A stretch of DNA of 64,000 nucleotides from Cantharellus purpuraceus (GCA_025174535.1 JALBUN010000001.1:1612001-1676000); one strand, 5' to 3'; shown: positions 1 to 12,262, counted from the first letter of the stretch. Numbers and translations: made by a program. The notes: generated by a model from the sequence alone, not told the origin.

Positions 1-1029
1 TGGCCACCCACTGCCACCTCTCCCATTGCACAGCCTCAAAGCTCACTGCCCAACAAGTTATCCAACACCCCCTTGCGGTCGGTCCTGCATTCGTTCGGTA
101 ACGTTTCTCTCCATCAGCGGCGCCGAGGAATGTACGTGCATTTCCTTCCCCATGCGGATATCTCGTGTTCACTACTCAACTTTGTTGATCGAGATCCTTT
201 GTGCGTCGGAATATACACCGCCGGTCAACGCTCACCATCATCAAGGCAGCTTGGCGTTCAATGACATCTTTCCCTGAAACGACTATTGCATGTCAAAGGG
301 ATGGTGTGTGGCAGTTTGATTTTCCAAAAACGTCAATGTCTAACAACGCGAATTTGGCTCCAGCGTTCACATGGCGCTTAGTCTTCCGTGATCAAGCGCT
401 GATGCGTTGGGCCACGCACACCAAACTCATCCCTACCCATCCCTGGAGCGACCACCAGACAATATGAAACTCTCCCCAGATGATGCACTTTATCCTGACT
501 TTCGGGCTTGACACGTGGCCGTAAGGCTTGTGCCAGTCGTTTCAAATGTTATGCCGCATCTTCCGTTCCAGACGTCGGCACTCCCCACCCCCATGGGCGC
601 CCATCGGCATCGTGGCGAAGCTCTCAGCGGGATTATCCCCCTGGCACCGACACCACATCGGTTGCATGCCGAGCACTCCCGAAACCTGTGTCACAACAGC
701 CACACGGCCGGCTTGAATCACTGTAGATGTAGATGACGATCAGGGATTACCGTCGGGGACTTATTATGCAGGAACAGTTGTTCGACATCTCTCCGCCCTT
801 CTCCCCTGACTGGCCCTTTCACGCTCCTCCGCTGGACACACATGGTATTGTGGAACTTGGAGAGGAATATGGCTGTGCTCTCGTCTCAGAGGGTATCGTT
901 GTGATACGGCGCCGCGCCTCGCCGGTACCTCTCCAAAGCAGGAGTTGGATCATCAATGACCACACAAAAGCTCGGAAGGCAGTGTGGCCTCCTGCCGCAT
1001 TGGTCAACATCAACTAGTAATCCTCACAG
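1..1029. other. No supportable gene
   Basis: I see no convincing gene here. The open frames are short, several lack an ATG, and none resembles a known family. A plus-strand frame around 775-1015 reads like protein but cannot be spliced cleanly into the fragment at 1030-1280. It may be the 5' part of the same decayed gene. Confidence 0.4.
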
Positions 1030-1280
1030 GAACTCCATTCTTTGACCCATTACAGGCAACTGACATTGCGCCGTATCTAACAAAGATAACCCTCGTCTGT
1101 GGACGAGACAGATCCGATTATTCATACTGATGCTTACAAGACTCCGGCAGATACACGGAGTTTCTGTTGGACGTGGCCGAGGTGAATCCGTGCTTCTCTG
1201 ATCTCATGGACAGCAAATATTCTGGTCCATTCTCCGTGGATGTGAGTGAGGTTACTGGTGTGGCTGTCTACACTGGATAA
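1030..1280 (+). pseudogene. Decayed coding fragment with an in-frame TGA
   Basis: After a good acceptor (tcctcacag, ending at 1029), one frame reads like protein from 1032 to a TAA at 1278-1280. Phrases include PLQATDIAPYLTKITLVCGR before, and SGRYTEFLLDVAEVNPCFSD after, a single in-frame TGA at 1128-1130. Both flanks are in the same frame and there is no GT donor between them that would remove the stop. The TGA falls after DYSY, where a tryptophan codon (TGG) would fit. I do not recognise the family. It could be a recent nonsense-mutated gene, a sequencing error, or a chance open frame. The upstream exons are not resolved. Confidence 0.35.
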
Positions 1281-2597
1281 CACACCCTGCAATATGAAAT
1301 GGTGCATTCATCGCGCCCTCAGAATACCATGGCAGCCCGCGCGTCATCATAGCGCCTAGAGCTGGGGTCATAGTAGTTCCGGGGGTTGGTTGGGATGAAA
1401 GAATTGGAGCAAGGATGAACCAATGCTCAAAATTATTTTAGTGCCGCACGGGCACGATAAGCCACCATCCTAAAACATGCACAGGTCTTGAGGCGGGGTA
1501 AGATTGAGCTGGTAACAAATGGATGATGATCGTTAATCTGAGGTGCGTACATTTGGCCTTCACCGACCCTTTCTTTGATGGATGACTCCCAGGCGAACCT
1601 TGTGTGTTTGAATCTTCAGCCTGAGGAAGTCGACGAGGTGTCACATGAGCGCCAGCTTATGCGCACGGTCAAGATATCCCGGGGCGATGCATGAAGAATA
1701 CCAACTCCTTGGAGCAGATTTATACCAAGGCAACACAAAACTTTCTGATTGTGGACTTCTGAAGAGCTTAAATCCAAGAGGGCCCTGACGCACTGGTCGT
1801 TCACATGAGCGAATCTTATGTAATAGAGTATTCGAACATCAACGATCAGTGAGAATTAAGCGGGTGTCCTTTCTAATGCGTGTCTCTCTGGGTCTATGTG
1901 CTGGTGACTGAGCTGTTGAATTAATCTTATGCATCTGGCACACAAGTCTCAGAGAGCTGGCCATTCGAACAACAAGGAAACACGACTCCTAAAGTGAACA
2001 TCTCTGTACCTGTCGATGAAGAGGGGCAAAGGGGGATTCAAGTATATCTATGAGATTCTACCTAGTGACTGCACCACGGTCAGGTGCTATGGCACCGTCA
2101 CCTGGGCCTGGCGGCCGGAACCCTTAGATCGAGGAAAGATGAGTTGTTGAATTGTCTTCTTTTCCCCTTGTCATTCCGGGTCTCCGTCTTCGAGCTTCAA
2201 GCTCCAGCTTCAGGCCGTGTTTCGTTGCGAACTGTTCTAGTCCTTTTGCTCTTTCGATCATTGGGCCTCGAGAAGAGCAACAGCATTGCTTACATAGGTG
2301 TGGGAACTTGGACCCACACTCGCAAAGCGAACTTTGAACACTGATGTATTGTTTAAGCCCTTTTGTCCTGCATCCATTGTCCTCTATGACACTAATGGCT
2401 CGAGGCGTCAACGAACAAAAGATTCATAATGGTTAAGAGGACCGCAGCTCTCTGCTTGGATCCCTAGTGCAGCCTGGGGCCCGCATCATCCATACCTATC
2501 TATTCGTGCTCTACTGCTGCTGTCTGCAATCTTGTTCTACTGTATCACTAGCTCTTGCTCTCTTCATTTCTCCATCAATCAACTTAGGTTCAGGATC
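1281..2597. other. No supportable gene
   Basis: No gene can be supported across this 1.3 kb. A minus-strand frame at about 2124-2411 is cysteine- and arginine-rich, but it has no partner exons and no recognisable domain. The right end is presumably the promoter and 5' UTR of the gene starting at 2598. Confidence 0.4.
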
Positions 2598-3471
2598 ATG
2601 AACTTCGCCCCCGCACCGACCCTCATTTTCACCGTGCTCTCTCTCTTCCGAAAACGCACCGCCCAGCCTACATTCACACTCGCGGTACCCCCCATACCTA
2701 CCCAAGTGTACATTACACACGATACGACGGTCCATGTCGATCCACCCGTCGTGGTGAAGACGACTAGAAACGGAACACCGACCCCGAAAGAAATTCAAAA
2801 AACTCGCCCGCTGCCCCTGCATTTGACCACTGATATATCCGAGAAGCAACAGGCGCAACTATACCCCGAGACACCATGCGCCCCGAACGCACACCGGCTG
2901 ACTTTCATGCTGTCACCAGCACATGAGTGGAACAACACAGCCAAATCCGTCAGTGCTGCCGATAGCGACGGCGAGCAATATTATTGTGATGTTGACCAGG
3001 CATCACTTTGCGAGGCAGATCCCGCGGTTCCACCCGGGCTTGAACCTGTTTGTCGTCCATCAGAGCCAGAACCGTACACCGCCCCTGAACCGAAGACCCT
3101 AGCAAAGCGTCTTTTCTTGTTTGGATTTGGTGATTGCATTCATCGCCACTATGTTTCCGTTCTTGAGACCTAACAATCACCTGTTTGGAAATCAGCGTTC
3201 CCAGCATTTTGGATTGTAGGTGTGGCGGTGATGGTGATGCCTTTGCAGACCACGAAGGATTGGGAGGCAGGGAGGAGCGATAGAGAGATTAAATGGGGGC
3301 GTGCAGTCATTCGAGAGACAGAACTCAGGTAAGTGTATGGGTTCCATTTGGACTTCGTCATCTTAAGATGTTATTATCAGATGGGCAAGGCATTGCCTGG
3401 TCGCACTGATATCGGAGGTGCTCATTATCCTGTTGGTGTTGGTGATTGTTAAATGGGCAGTCATGGCCTAA
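2598..3471 (+). CDS. C-terminally anchored membrane protein, basidiomycete-type
   Basis: The likely start is MNFAPAPTLIFTV at 2598; the frame is open further upstream to 2532. The first 170 or so residues are Pro/Thr/Glu-rich and look disordered. The exon ends at AKRLFLFGF, where an intron joins it to a second exon starting CGTTCCC (about 3193). That exon encodes FAFPAFWIVGVAVMVMPLQ, a membrane segment, then TTKDWEAGRSDREIKWGR. A second intron (donor near 3328, acceptor ttatcag) leads to WARHCLVALISEVLIILLVL and VIVKWAVMA before TAA at 3469-3471. This layout of a disordered N-terminus, two membrane spans and a charged linker with a DWE motif resembles uncharacterised membrane proteins common in agaricomycetes. 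Function unknown. The joining of all three exons in one frame supports the model. Confidence 0.6.
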
Positions 3472-4213
3472 TACACCTGATGATGATGCAAGGATCCACA
3501 TTCCCTTCAGTCCATTGTACACTGGAGCCACAAAAACAAAGAATATCGAACTCTTCCTACCTTTACTCAATGTTGTATGCCCACGTAGGTTAATATGTAA
3601 TACACGTTTCTCTTGCGATTATGTACTCGAGTGGTGTCGCGCATCTGATGTCTTGAAGGGCTGGTTGGCCTACGTCACAAAAGACTGGCGAAGCCACCAC
3701 TACTCTTTAGTAGCCTTTTATTTCCATCTTAGCCAAAAGCAAGTCAGCAACAAGCACCATATGACACATCTACATGCACATAACGAGAAAGATGGCTGCT
3801 TGATGGGTGGAGTTAGAGCTGGTAATATGTGGCCACCAGCATTATTGGTAATGGGGATAGAGGTGCAATGCGCTGGTGCTTATCAAGGGTCATGCCTTAT
3901 AGCATCTCCCCATCCATCTCCACATGCGGGGATGAAAATGAAACCATCCCTGATGACTCCTCGGGGACAGGAGAAAGCTGGAAAGCAGTGAGATGATTCC
4001 TCGTCGCGAGCCTGATGTTAACGTACAGGAAGACCATGCGGACGAATAGCAGAGCCATGGGCAGGCATGTGGGAATCTTCCTCGCAAAACTGTTCGTGGT
4101 CGGCCGTAGTCATATCAAAGTCCGGCGAAGAGACGTCGGGACCAGTGAAAAAGGTCGTCTGGTGTGTTTGTTTGGGTGAGTGGACGATAATCTTCAATTC
4201 ACACTTCCGTTAG
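3472..4213. other. Intergenic, no clear gene
   Basis: The long plus frame here begins at TTG and reads as non-coding. On the minus strand, 4200-3880 contains a protein-like stretch with the phrases TTFFTGPDVSSPDFDM and MALLFVRMVFLYVNI. It could be a short exon of an unrecognised gene, or part of the 3' end of the gene at 4214-4902, but I could not splice it in. Confidence 0.3.
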
Positions 4214-4902
4214 TCACGAAGCCGGTTTGACAACATGATTAAAAGAAGTCACTGGTATGGGCACAAATGAACATTCATCTTTGGTATTGGGCCCACTTTT
4301 TATGCCAGACTTGCCATAGTCTTCGCCGTCGACAGGAGTAGATGGGCCTTCACTAGAAGGGGACGTGGGAGTGCGACTGGAGCCAGAGACCTTGCTTGCG
4401 TTCAAAGAAGGTATGATATTGAATTCGTCAGTGAACCGTGTATGATCCCCCCACTGCGTGTGGGGTGCAGACTCCCGTGTCATATGCCTTCTTCTGTAAC
4501 TTGCGATGCACGGAAGTAGGGAGCGAACGCGACGGCGCGCAACGAAGGAGCCTACGATGGAGAGTAGCACAACTGCGAGGATGACGGCGAGAACGACATA
4601 GTCTATGCGGTGGGACGTGGGGTGTGAGACGCTAGAGGAAGCGGTGCCATTTGTCGCTGTAGTCGGGACGATAACCAAGGCGGCACCAGACTCGAACTCA
4701 CGATTAAAGTGTGCCAGAGGATGAGGGATGGGTTGAATATACATTAGAGCCAAAAGAATGTACTGGTATTAGGTATAAGACGGTCAGCAGTGAGATAATG
4801 AACGACACGAGAAGCGGCGACGCTCAATGACCCATGAGGGATCTTCACGCTCAAGATGAGGCTGGCGGTGGCTGACGAAGAAGTCTCATTCGCACACGGC
4901 AT
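4214..4902 (-). CDS. Small single-pass membrane protein, unknown function
   Basis: Two exons. The first starts at ATG 4902 (MPCANETSSSATASLIL) and runs to about AASR(V). An intron with acceptor taccag then joins YILLALMYIQPIPHPLAHF. The second exon holds a Ser/Thr-rich, presumably extracellular stretch with a possible N-glycosylation site (NGT). It is followed by one membrane span, YVVLAVILAVVLLSIVGSFV, then a basic stop-transfer motif (ARRRVRS) and a Ser/Pro-rich cytoplasmic tail ending VVKPAS at 4214. The topology looks like type I. No family is recognised. The exact donor (CGT|gtcgtt or GTC|gttcat) is uncertain by one codon. Confidence 0.5.
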
Positions 4903-5033
4903 CACCCGGTTTAGGCGTAGAAACAAGCACCTCGAGAATTCTTATACATCACCCTGTCTTATATAGATCAGCTCGAAGGTACTTTTTTTCCATACACAGG
5001 TTTCCCATGGCACGATGATCAACTTCACGGCAA

Positions 5034-5468
5034 TCATGCACCTCCCCTACAGTCCTCGGTTACTACTCATCTCACATGTCAGAAGAAGAAAGTACATACA
5101 CCAGAATATTATTTCTAACCAGTCCGAACACGGGCGATGAGCCATCTGCATTCATTGCGGAATGAAATTCGACGACTTACATGGGGATGTGTATAAGTTT
5201 GACAAAGTATCCGATGAATCCCATTACAGCGAACCCGATCGCGACTGCTTTACAGATCTGTACAAATTCTGAGCAGTGGATCAGTCGTCAAACTCGCAAG
5301 AGCTTCGTGCTAGATTCACCCTTTTGTGAAGGTTTTGTGCACCGTGTGATAAACTGCAAACCAACCAATTAGCATCGAAATAACCAGCTTAGCTGCAACG
5401 CTCACTTGGTTGCCATCCCGAACAAACTGCTGAGGTACCTCAATAATCTCTTTCACTTTCTCAGACAT
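5034..5468 (-). CDS. SSS1: Protein transport protein Sec61 subunit gamma
   Basis: Sec61 gamma is the small tail-anchored subunit of the ER protein-conducting channel. Five short exons rebuild a complete protein of about 70 residues. They encode [20 protein letters not shown]; then [12 protein letters not shown]; then [20 protein letters not shown] continuing YFVKLIHIP; then INNILV; then VGGA and a stop at 5034-5036. The cytosolic helix, the conserved FV-D-x-Q-F-RC-KP motif, the single C-terminal membrane span and the NNI-LVGGA tail all match the family. Start at 5468 gives the usual length. The last two exons are only about 15 and 13 nt. The gene diverges from the PPR gene at 5892 across about 420 bp. 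Confidence 0.9.
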
Positions 5469-5891
5469 GGCGGCAGATGGAAATGCGAGTTGACCAAACG
5501 AGTGAACAGAGGGTGTGACGTGTTAGAAGCTGGAGTGTTATGTAAGCAGTTCCTGCTCCTCAACAAGCTGGAAGGAAGAGAGGTCTGCTATTATATTCAA
5601 TTCCTTGATCTCTCCATCACTAACACTCTCCTGTTTCCTTTAGGACGTCGTTATTCAATTTGATTGACAGTTGCGCTCGCCCTGACGGCTAAGTGCAGTG
5701 AGTTCGCTCATTTTTGAAATAAATTTTCTCATTGTAATTTGCGGACAATCAGTTCCTTCCTCTCACTCGTCCAGCATTTCCATGCCGCATATACCAAGTC
5801 TTAACTCCTTGGATTTGACATCCAGAATTTCCACATTTTATATCTCGTCAAGCTCCGTAGTGTGTCTCCAGCCCTAGGCGCTATCTGGCGA
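5469..5891. promoter_or_regulatory. Divergent promoter of SEC61G and the PPR-like gene
   Basis: This gap of about 420 bp separates two start codons pointing away from each other. It must hold both promoters and 5' UTRs. I see no standard TATA box at a convincing position. Short CT-rich stretches near 5750-5800 are typical of fungal promoters. Confidence 0.4.
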
Positions 5892-8000
5892 ATGTCAACT
5901 CGCGCCAATCGGACTCTCTATGCAGTCAGGACATTTATATTGACACCTCCTATCTGTTCCGCCAGATTATGCACAACCCATCCCTCCTTCCCGGCACCCC
6001 AGTCGGATAGTCATACACTTGGACCGAGCGGGAAGAATTATCATTCCGACGCTATAGCGTATTTCCGAAGTATTCGTCTCCATGGTAGGAAATCGACGAA
6101 TATAGTTCCGCATGTCTTCAAAGCCACTGCAAAAGCATCAGAAGAGGAACACAACCATATGGCCTCTGCTGGTACCCATAGTAATGCTCCAGGTGCATCG
6201 TTGTCACTCCCATTACAGCTGGGAGTCTCAGATGCAGATACTGTTTCCGAAACAGCCAAGGATTTCCTTCCAAACGCTATGTTGACCCGCGTAGAGTCTG
6301 GCCAAAACCAATCTACTCAATTTATGCGTCCAGACAACAAGGAAGAAAAGTTCATCGGAATCGACCACAACCAAAGCAAGGCACACGATACGCCTTTGTC
6401 TTACCCCGCCAGATGGCAAGGGGAGATCCGCCTCGATTTTCAAGATATGAGTACTAGCAATTCAAATCATAAACAGAAGATGTCGGTGGCGGACGAGTTT
6501 CTTGACCTTCAGGCTGATGCACCATTAGTAGGTGTTCAGGACCGGGCCCTGGTTGCCAACGCGCGGCAAGCCTCGAGCAATCGGGACAAACCAACTATAC
6601 AGAAGATCAGACATGAACTACTGAATGCGGCACGTGTGGGTGACCTACAGCACGCTTACAAGCTTTACTTGGAGTTTATCAGACTGGGAAAGCTAGACGT
6701 TGAGATTGCCGATGTTCTCATAAGAGCGCTTTGTTCGGGTACATTGCAAGCGCCATCAACCGTCCGAATTTCCCAGGCTCTCCAGGTCTACAGCAGCCTC
6801 AATGAAGCGGAGAGCCAAATCGTGGATGGTAACAAGGGATTTTTTGATAGTCAAAACTTGTCAAACATTGCAGAACAGGAGGTTTATTCGCGGATCTATC
6901 ATACTCTTTTGCGGGCGCTGTCAGCACCTCTGTCTGCGACGTCTTCCGCCCGCAACGTAGGTCCAGAGGTTCGGGAACAATATACCAAAGCATCACTGGA
7001 GATTCTCGCAGCCATGAAAGCTCGAGGTCTCGTTCCCGACAGCAGAACAGCCTGTTCCTTCATTCTTCTCCAGTTCCGTAGTGCGACAAGCCACGAAGAA
7101 GCGTTCGAATTTTATACCTCTCTGGTAACAGAACTCGAAGCTGCACGTGCTCAAGGATCTACGACTTCAGCTTCAGATTCAAAGTCACAACATTCAATGT
7201 CCAGAATACTATCGCCTTCACTGTTGGATCTACGGGGTTATCGAATGGTGTTGAATGCCCTCGCTAGACTCTCATTTCCTACCGCTCCCGTGGCTCCAGG
7301 GCCTCTATGGTTTGCTATTGCCCAGGACATGCGCGAAAGAGGTTATGCTGTCACAGTAGAGGATTATACCATTTATCTGGGAGCCATAATGGCTCAGACG
7401 ACATCTCCCTTTACTCTTCAACGGACCGCCATTGGCCTCGCCTCTTCACGAGATGAGGAGGCACGTATGAATTCCATGATGGCTTGTGTCAAGTACGTGC
7501 ACAAGCGGCTTGCTCTTGACGTGACCCTAGATCCTGACGCCATGCTCCTGAACACCCTTATGAACGTTTACCAATACTTGGGGGCATTCGATATGGCCCT
7601 GGGGGTTTTTAATGTGATGTGGGTGTCCGGACGCATGGACGACGTCACGCCAGTGATTATATTTGATGCGTGTGGTCACGCAAAGAGACCACGCGAAGCA
7701 ACTACCATCTGGCGCAAGCTCGTTGAAAAAGGCTGGCAATTCGACAAACACACGTTGGACACGTGGGTAGAATGCCTTTGCCGCTTAGGCAATGTAGAGG
7801 CCGCCTGCAAATTCGTGTGTATGTACATGGGTCGAGACAAGGCCGGATATTTAAGTAAAGGCGATACTCGGCCTGATGTGCAGACCTGTTTGATCTTATT
7901 AAAGTTGTCATGGGTCGTAGGTCAAAATCTAGGCGTCAAGGAGAAGATTCGAACGCATTTGCCACACATCTGGAAGAAGTTGACAACTCATTATACTTGA
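5892..8000 (+). CDS. Pentatricopeptide-like mitochondrial protein
   Basis: Single-exon gene of about 700 residues. The open frame extends upstream to a GTG at 5862, but the first ATG is at 5892 (MSTRANRTLYAVRTF). This begins a basic, Arg/Ser-rich leader suited to mitochondrial import. After a poorly conserved first third, helical repeat units appear. Examples are LLNAARVGDLQHAYKLYLEF, LEILAAMKARGLVPDSRTAC, LLNTLMNVYQYLGAFDMALG and DACGHAKRPREATTIWRKLV. Their spacing and the AxxxxxxMxxRGxxPD pattern resemble degenerate PPR motifs, which bind single-stranded RNA in organelles. Fungal PPR proteins usually act in mitochondrial RNA processing or translation. The specific target cannot be read from sequence. 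Confidence 0.75.
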   Translation: MSTRANRTLYAVRTFILTPPICSARLCTTHPSFPAPQSDSHTLGPSGKNYHSDAIAYFRSIRLHGRKSTNIVPHVFKATAKASEEEHNHMASAGTHSNAPGASLSLPLQLGVSDADTVSETAKDFLPNAMLTRVESGQNQSTQFMRPDNKEEKFIGIDHNQSKAHDTPLSYPARWQGEIRLDFQDMSTSNSNHKQKMSVADEFLDLQADAPLVGVQDRALVANARQASSNRDKPTIQKIRHELLNAARVGDLQHAYKLYLEFIRLGKLDVEIADVLIRALCSGTLQAPSTVRISQALQVYSSLNEAESQIVDGNKGFFDSQNLSNIAEQEVYSRIYHTLLRALSAPLSATSSARNVGPEVREQYTKASLEILAAMKARGLVPDSRTACSFILLQFRSATSHEEAFEFYTSLVTELEAARAQGSTTSASDSKSQHSMSRILSPSLLDLRGYRMVLNALARLSFPTAPVAPGPLWFAIAQDMRERGYAVTVEDYTIYLGAIMAQTTSPFTLQRTAIGLASSRDEEARMNSMMACVKYVHKRLALDVTLDPDAMLLNTLMNVYQYLGAFDMALGVFNVMWVSGRMDDVTPVIIFDACGHAKRPREATTIWRKLVEKGWQFDKHTLDTWVECLCRLGNVEAACKFVCMYMGRDKAGYLSKGDTRPDVQTCLILLKLSWVVGQNLGVKEKIRTHLPHIWKKLTTHYT

Positions 8001-8135
8001 TCCCTATCATGATGTCTACTGTATTTATAAAATACATGCCGGCCTGTGGTTGAACAAGGCTTTATCTAGGGTGCTTGAATGATCTATGTGAGTAGAAGCG
8101 GTGAAAGTATACAGTATGCAAAGGGTGCCATAAGC

Positions 8136-11100
8136 CTAATCTTGGGCTAGGTCTTCCACTGTGGGGCATTCGCACTGCAAGAAATACTTATTGGAACAGC
8201 CAAATAAACGGGAACAATCCCACATACAATTAAATTCAGATCTCCGTACGCTGTCATAAAAAAGTGTATCAGAAAATTGTTGATCTCCAGGCGAAGAGAT
8301 TTACCATCATCGATTCTTGAGATTGAGGGCCAGAACTTGCGTTCACGGAGATAAGGTACTGGGTATACAGCAGCCTCTCGGGAATATGGGCTATAGAGGT
8401 TGTTATTAATTTGAAGGGCGTCAAGGAAAAAGCATACCGATTCCATTCAGCATCCGATAAAGCTATGACAGATATCGGATGAGGCGCGTTCTTCAGAAGG
8501 TTATTGTCTTTTGGTTGTCTTCCGGAGATGATGTCCTCAGTTTCCTGGCGAATGGCTATCATGGCGTCACAGAATCTGTCTCAAATTCAGTTGACGAAGC
8601 AAGCCAATGCAATTTACAACACTTACCTATCCAGCTCTTCAAGTGATTCCGACTCTGTAGGCTCAATGAGCATACAAGTCGACATTGGCCAGGAGCATGT
8701 AGGCGGGTGGAAACCATAATCCTAGGCTTAAAGGTGAGCCGGTCTTTGGACGAACAGAGTCAAAACACCAACCTGCAGTCGCTTAGCAAAATCAGTGACC
8801 TTGAGGCCTGCCTTCTTGTCAAATTCAGCTAAATCAATGAGTAGCTCGTGCGCAACGCGCTTGTTGTCATTTTTGTAACGAAGGCTGTAGTAGTTATTGA
8901 GACGGTGTGCAATGTAATTCGCATTGAGGAGCGCAAGTTTGGTGGATTCAGAGAGCCCTTTGCCACCAAGCATCTTGATGTAGGCCCAGGAAATCAAAAG
9001 GATGGACGCGCTACCACATGGTGCACCGGCAACTGCCCCTATTGAAGTTGAACCTCCTTTAGGAACTACTGGATGACTCGGGAGAAATGGCGCAAGGTGT
9101 TCCGCAATACAGATGGGACTGAGAGCGATGCATGAGTACAGAACGTACTATCAATAAACCAGTATGCCTTACCCAACACCTGGACCTCCGCCACCATGAG
9201 GTCTAGTTCACTTCTCAGATAACGCATGCACAAAACTGGAATAAATGGGACGTACATAGCAAAGGTTTTATGCAAATTCAAGTGGCATACGTCTCCTCCG
9301 CACACAGCTGGGTTAGTCAGACCAATCTGTGCATTCAAATTTGCACCTGTAGACGAGATCAGGCCAGAACGGGGCGTTTTAAATCGTAAGTACCGTCAAG
9401 ATAGACTTGGCCACCATGGCTGTGAATAATTTTGCAAGCCTGACAAATAGAAGTCAGCCAAGGCAAAACCGAATAAGCTACTACAATCAAACCTCTTGCA
9501 CGCCTTCCTCAAAGACGCCATACGTGGACGGGTAAGTGATCTTCACGTTGCAATGAGCTAGAACGAAGGTTATATCACTGAAGAGTAAAGTCTGCTAACC
9601 ATGAATGCAGCAAGGCTGTCGCTATATTTCACCGCTTTGGACCTGAGGTCTTCAATGTCCAAGTTACCATCCGCGCGCGTTTTTACTGCAACTACCTTTA
9701 GTCCAGCCATGACAGCAGACTGTGGAGGGGGAACTGAGCGATTGCAAAGAAGAGAGCTACATATTACTCACTGCTGGGTTAGTCCCATGTGCGCTGACAG
9801 GAATCAGACAGACGTCGCGATAGTTATCTCCACGGGATTCATGGTACGCGCGAATCACCATCAAGCCTGCATATTCCCCAGCTGCCCCAGAGTTTGGTTG
9901 CAACGAACAAGCATGGAAGCCAGTGATTTTGCACAAGTCCGATTGCAACTCCTAAAACTGCGTAAGCTAATGTAATTGGGCACTATCAATACAATCATTC
10001 ACCTCTACAATTTGTGCATATCCTTTGGCTTGCTCAACGGGAACAAATGGATGGATGTTTGAAAACTCGGGCCATGTCAAAGGGATCATGCTACTCGTAC
10101 TGTTAAGTTTCATAGTACAACTTCCAAGGGGAATCATCGCATGTACAAGCGATAGGTCTTTAGCTTGAAGATGATGGAGGTATCGAAGCATTTCCGTCTC
10201 CGAGTGGTGAGTATTGAACACCGGATGATGCAGGTATTTCGAAGTACGCATCAAAGTAGATGGAAAGTTTGGAGACACACTTGTGGGGATAGCCAGCGTC
10301 GCAAGTGTAACAGGAGGAGAACCAAACGCCAAGGAGAAAATGTTTACGAGGTCGACAAGGTCCGAAGGGGTAACACTTTCATCCAGTGTCACCCCGACGC
10401 ACCGCTCATCTACCTTGCGAAGGTTGATTCCCATGTCCACTGCAATACGATGAACAACGTCCACACTCAATCCCGCAGAACCAACGTCGATGGTCAACGT
10501 GTCAAAGAACGAGGCGCCGTTTATGATTTCGAAGCCAAACTCTTCAACTCTCTGTTTGAGCAGTTGTGCAAATGAGTGCACTCTGCAAGCTATTCGCTTT
10601 ATACCGGAAGATCCGTGATACACCGCATACATGGCAGCCATGTTCGCAAGCAAGGCCTGACTGGTACATATATTACTCGTGGCCTTCTCACGTCGGATGT
10701 GCTGTTCCCTGGCTGTCAAGATGGTACAAATGTCAGCGTTCTGACGGAGACATCTGTGGACGGACTAACTTTGAAGAGCAAGTCGATAAGCAGGATTCCC
10801 CATGACATCCTTGCTTTTCCCAATTAGCCGGCCAGGCATCCTACGCTTCAACATGTCTGTCGTTGCAAAAAATGCAGCGTGTGGTCCGCCATAACCAGCA
10901 GGCACACCAAATCGGGCAGAAGATCCAAGTACGATGTCAGCACCCCACTCACCAGGAGGCTTTAGCAGGGCCATGGCTAACAGATCCGTCGCAACAACCA
11001 TGAGAGATCCAGTTGAATGGACAGTGTGCGAGAGTTCAGAGAAATCGCGAATGGAACCGTCCACGTCGGGATATTGTACCAAGACACCGCTTATGTTGAA

Positions 11101-11980
11101 CTTGTCCATATCATCTTTCCGTAGGGAGGATGCGTCGCCGACTCGAAGATCAATCCCAAACCCCTTGCACCGTGTTTGAAGAACAGCGATCGTCTGTGGT
11201 GCCACGGCCTTGTCAACAAAAAATGTGCGCTTCTTGAAATTAGATGATGCAAAGGCCATGACCATGGCTTCTGCAGCGGCAGTCGCCTCATCAAGAAGGG
11301 ACGCATTGGCTATATCCATGCCAGTGAGTGACATGACCATGCTTTGATAGTTAACGAGAGACTCGAGTCGGCCTGCTAAAAATGTCAAACAGATTCTATA
11401 CGTCTTTCTAATACAGAACGCACCTTGAGCTATCTCGGGTTGATACGGAGTATATGGGGTATACCAACCAGGGTTTTCGAACACCTTTGAACGGCTTCAG
11501 GACTGATAACTGTGGGGGGTGGAAAAAACCACTCACGTTGCGGAGAATAACGGGGGGGACCACGGCATTGTGGTAGCCCATACCAATATAGCTCCGCATC
11601 ACTCTGTTTCCTTCTCCCAAGGACTTTGCTCTCTGGAACAGTTCTCTTTCGCTAAGCGGGGCAATCGTCGCATCACTAATGACATTCGAAGAGACACGGA
11701 TAGAGGGAGGTACGGTGTCCCGCACAAAATCTTCCATGCATGGATATCCTAGCCTGGAAAGCATTTCTGACGCTTCATCACAATTGGGTCCTATATGCCG
11801 GTCTGAAAAGGTGTCCAGAGGCGCAAAGAGGTTCGAGGTTGAACTGGATGCATGTCGATTGCCAAAAGAGGTCTCTAGGGAGCGGCCGAGTAGAAATTCA
11901 CGAGCAGATTTAGATTTAAAAGAAGACAAATGCCTAGACGCAAAGGATACACTAGAACGTAGGCCAAAAGTCGCCGCCAT
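8136..11980 (-). CDS. GCV2: Glycine dehydrogenase (decarboxylating), P protein, mitochondrial
   Basis: The P protein of the glycine cleavage system decarboxylates glycine using pyridoxal phosphate and passes the aminomethyl group to the H protein in the mitochondrial matrix. Start ATG 11980 gives a cleavable leader rich in Ser, Arg and Lys ([20 protein letters not shown]). The conserved N-terminus [20 protein letters not shown] follows. Later landmarks are [44 protein letters not shown], the PLP-lysine region [46 protein letters not shown] and AHGTNPAV. The last coding exon adds [12 protein letters not shown], with a stop at 8136-8138, after an intron beginning gtatgtg. There are many introns. 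Length is about the usual 1,000 residues. The short stretches between exons were not all resolved. Confidence 0.93.
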
Positions 11981-12262
11981 TATGAGAAACGGTGCGCGCC
12001 CCTATGCTTGCTGCAGAAAGATGGGGTAAGGGGCAAAGTATGCACTACCGTGGGCGACCACCGAGCCATTCCACCGAGTCATCCACCGAGCCAGTCTCTT
12101 GACCGTCTGCTTATCATTGTACGGAGCATAATGAGACATTTCCGGAAATCGAGATCGGAAGTAGCCGAGTGTATACAAATTTTTTTAGGCGCGTATGGAA
12201 AATGAACTCGGCACTCTTCCATGGATTGGGCGCCACGCCGTCTAGTACAACCAACGTACAAA

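Noticed and set aside
3446..3991. Plus-strand frame of 181 codons
   Set aside because: It begins with TTG, overlaps the end of the preceding gene, and has no domain or splice support.
5862..5891. Upstream start of the PPR-like gene
   Set aside because: The frame opens with GTG, not ATG; the first ATG is at 5892.
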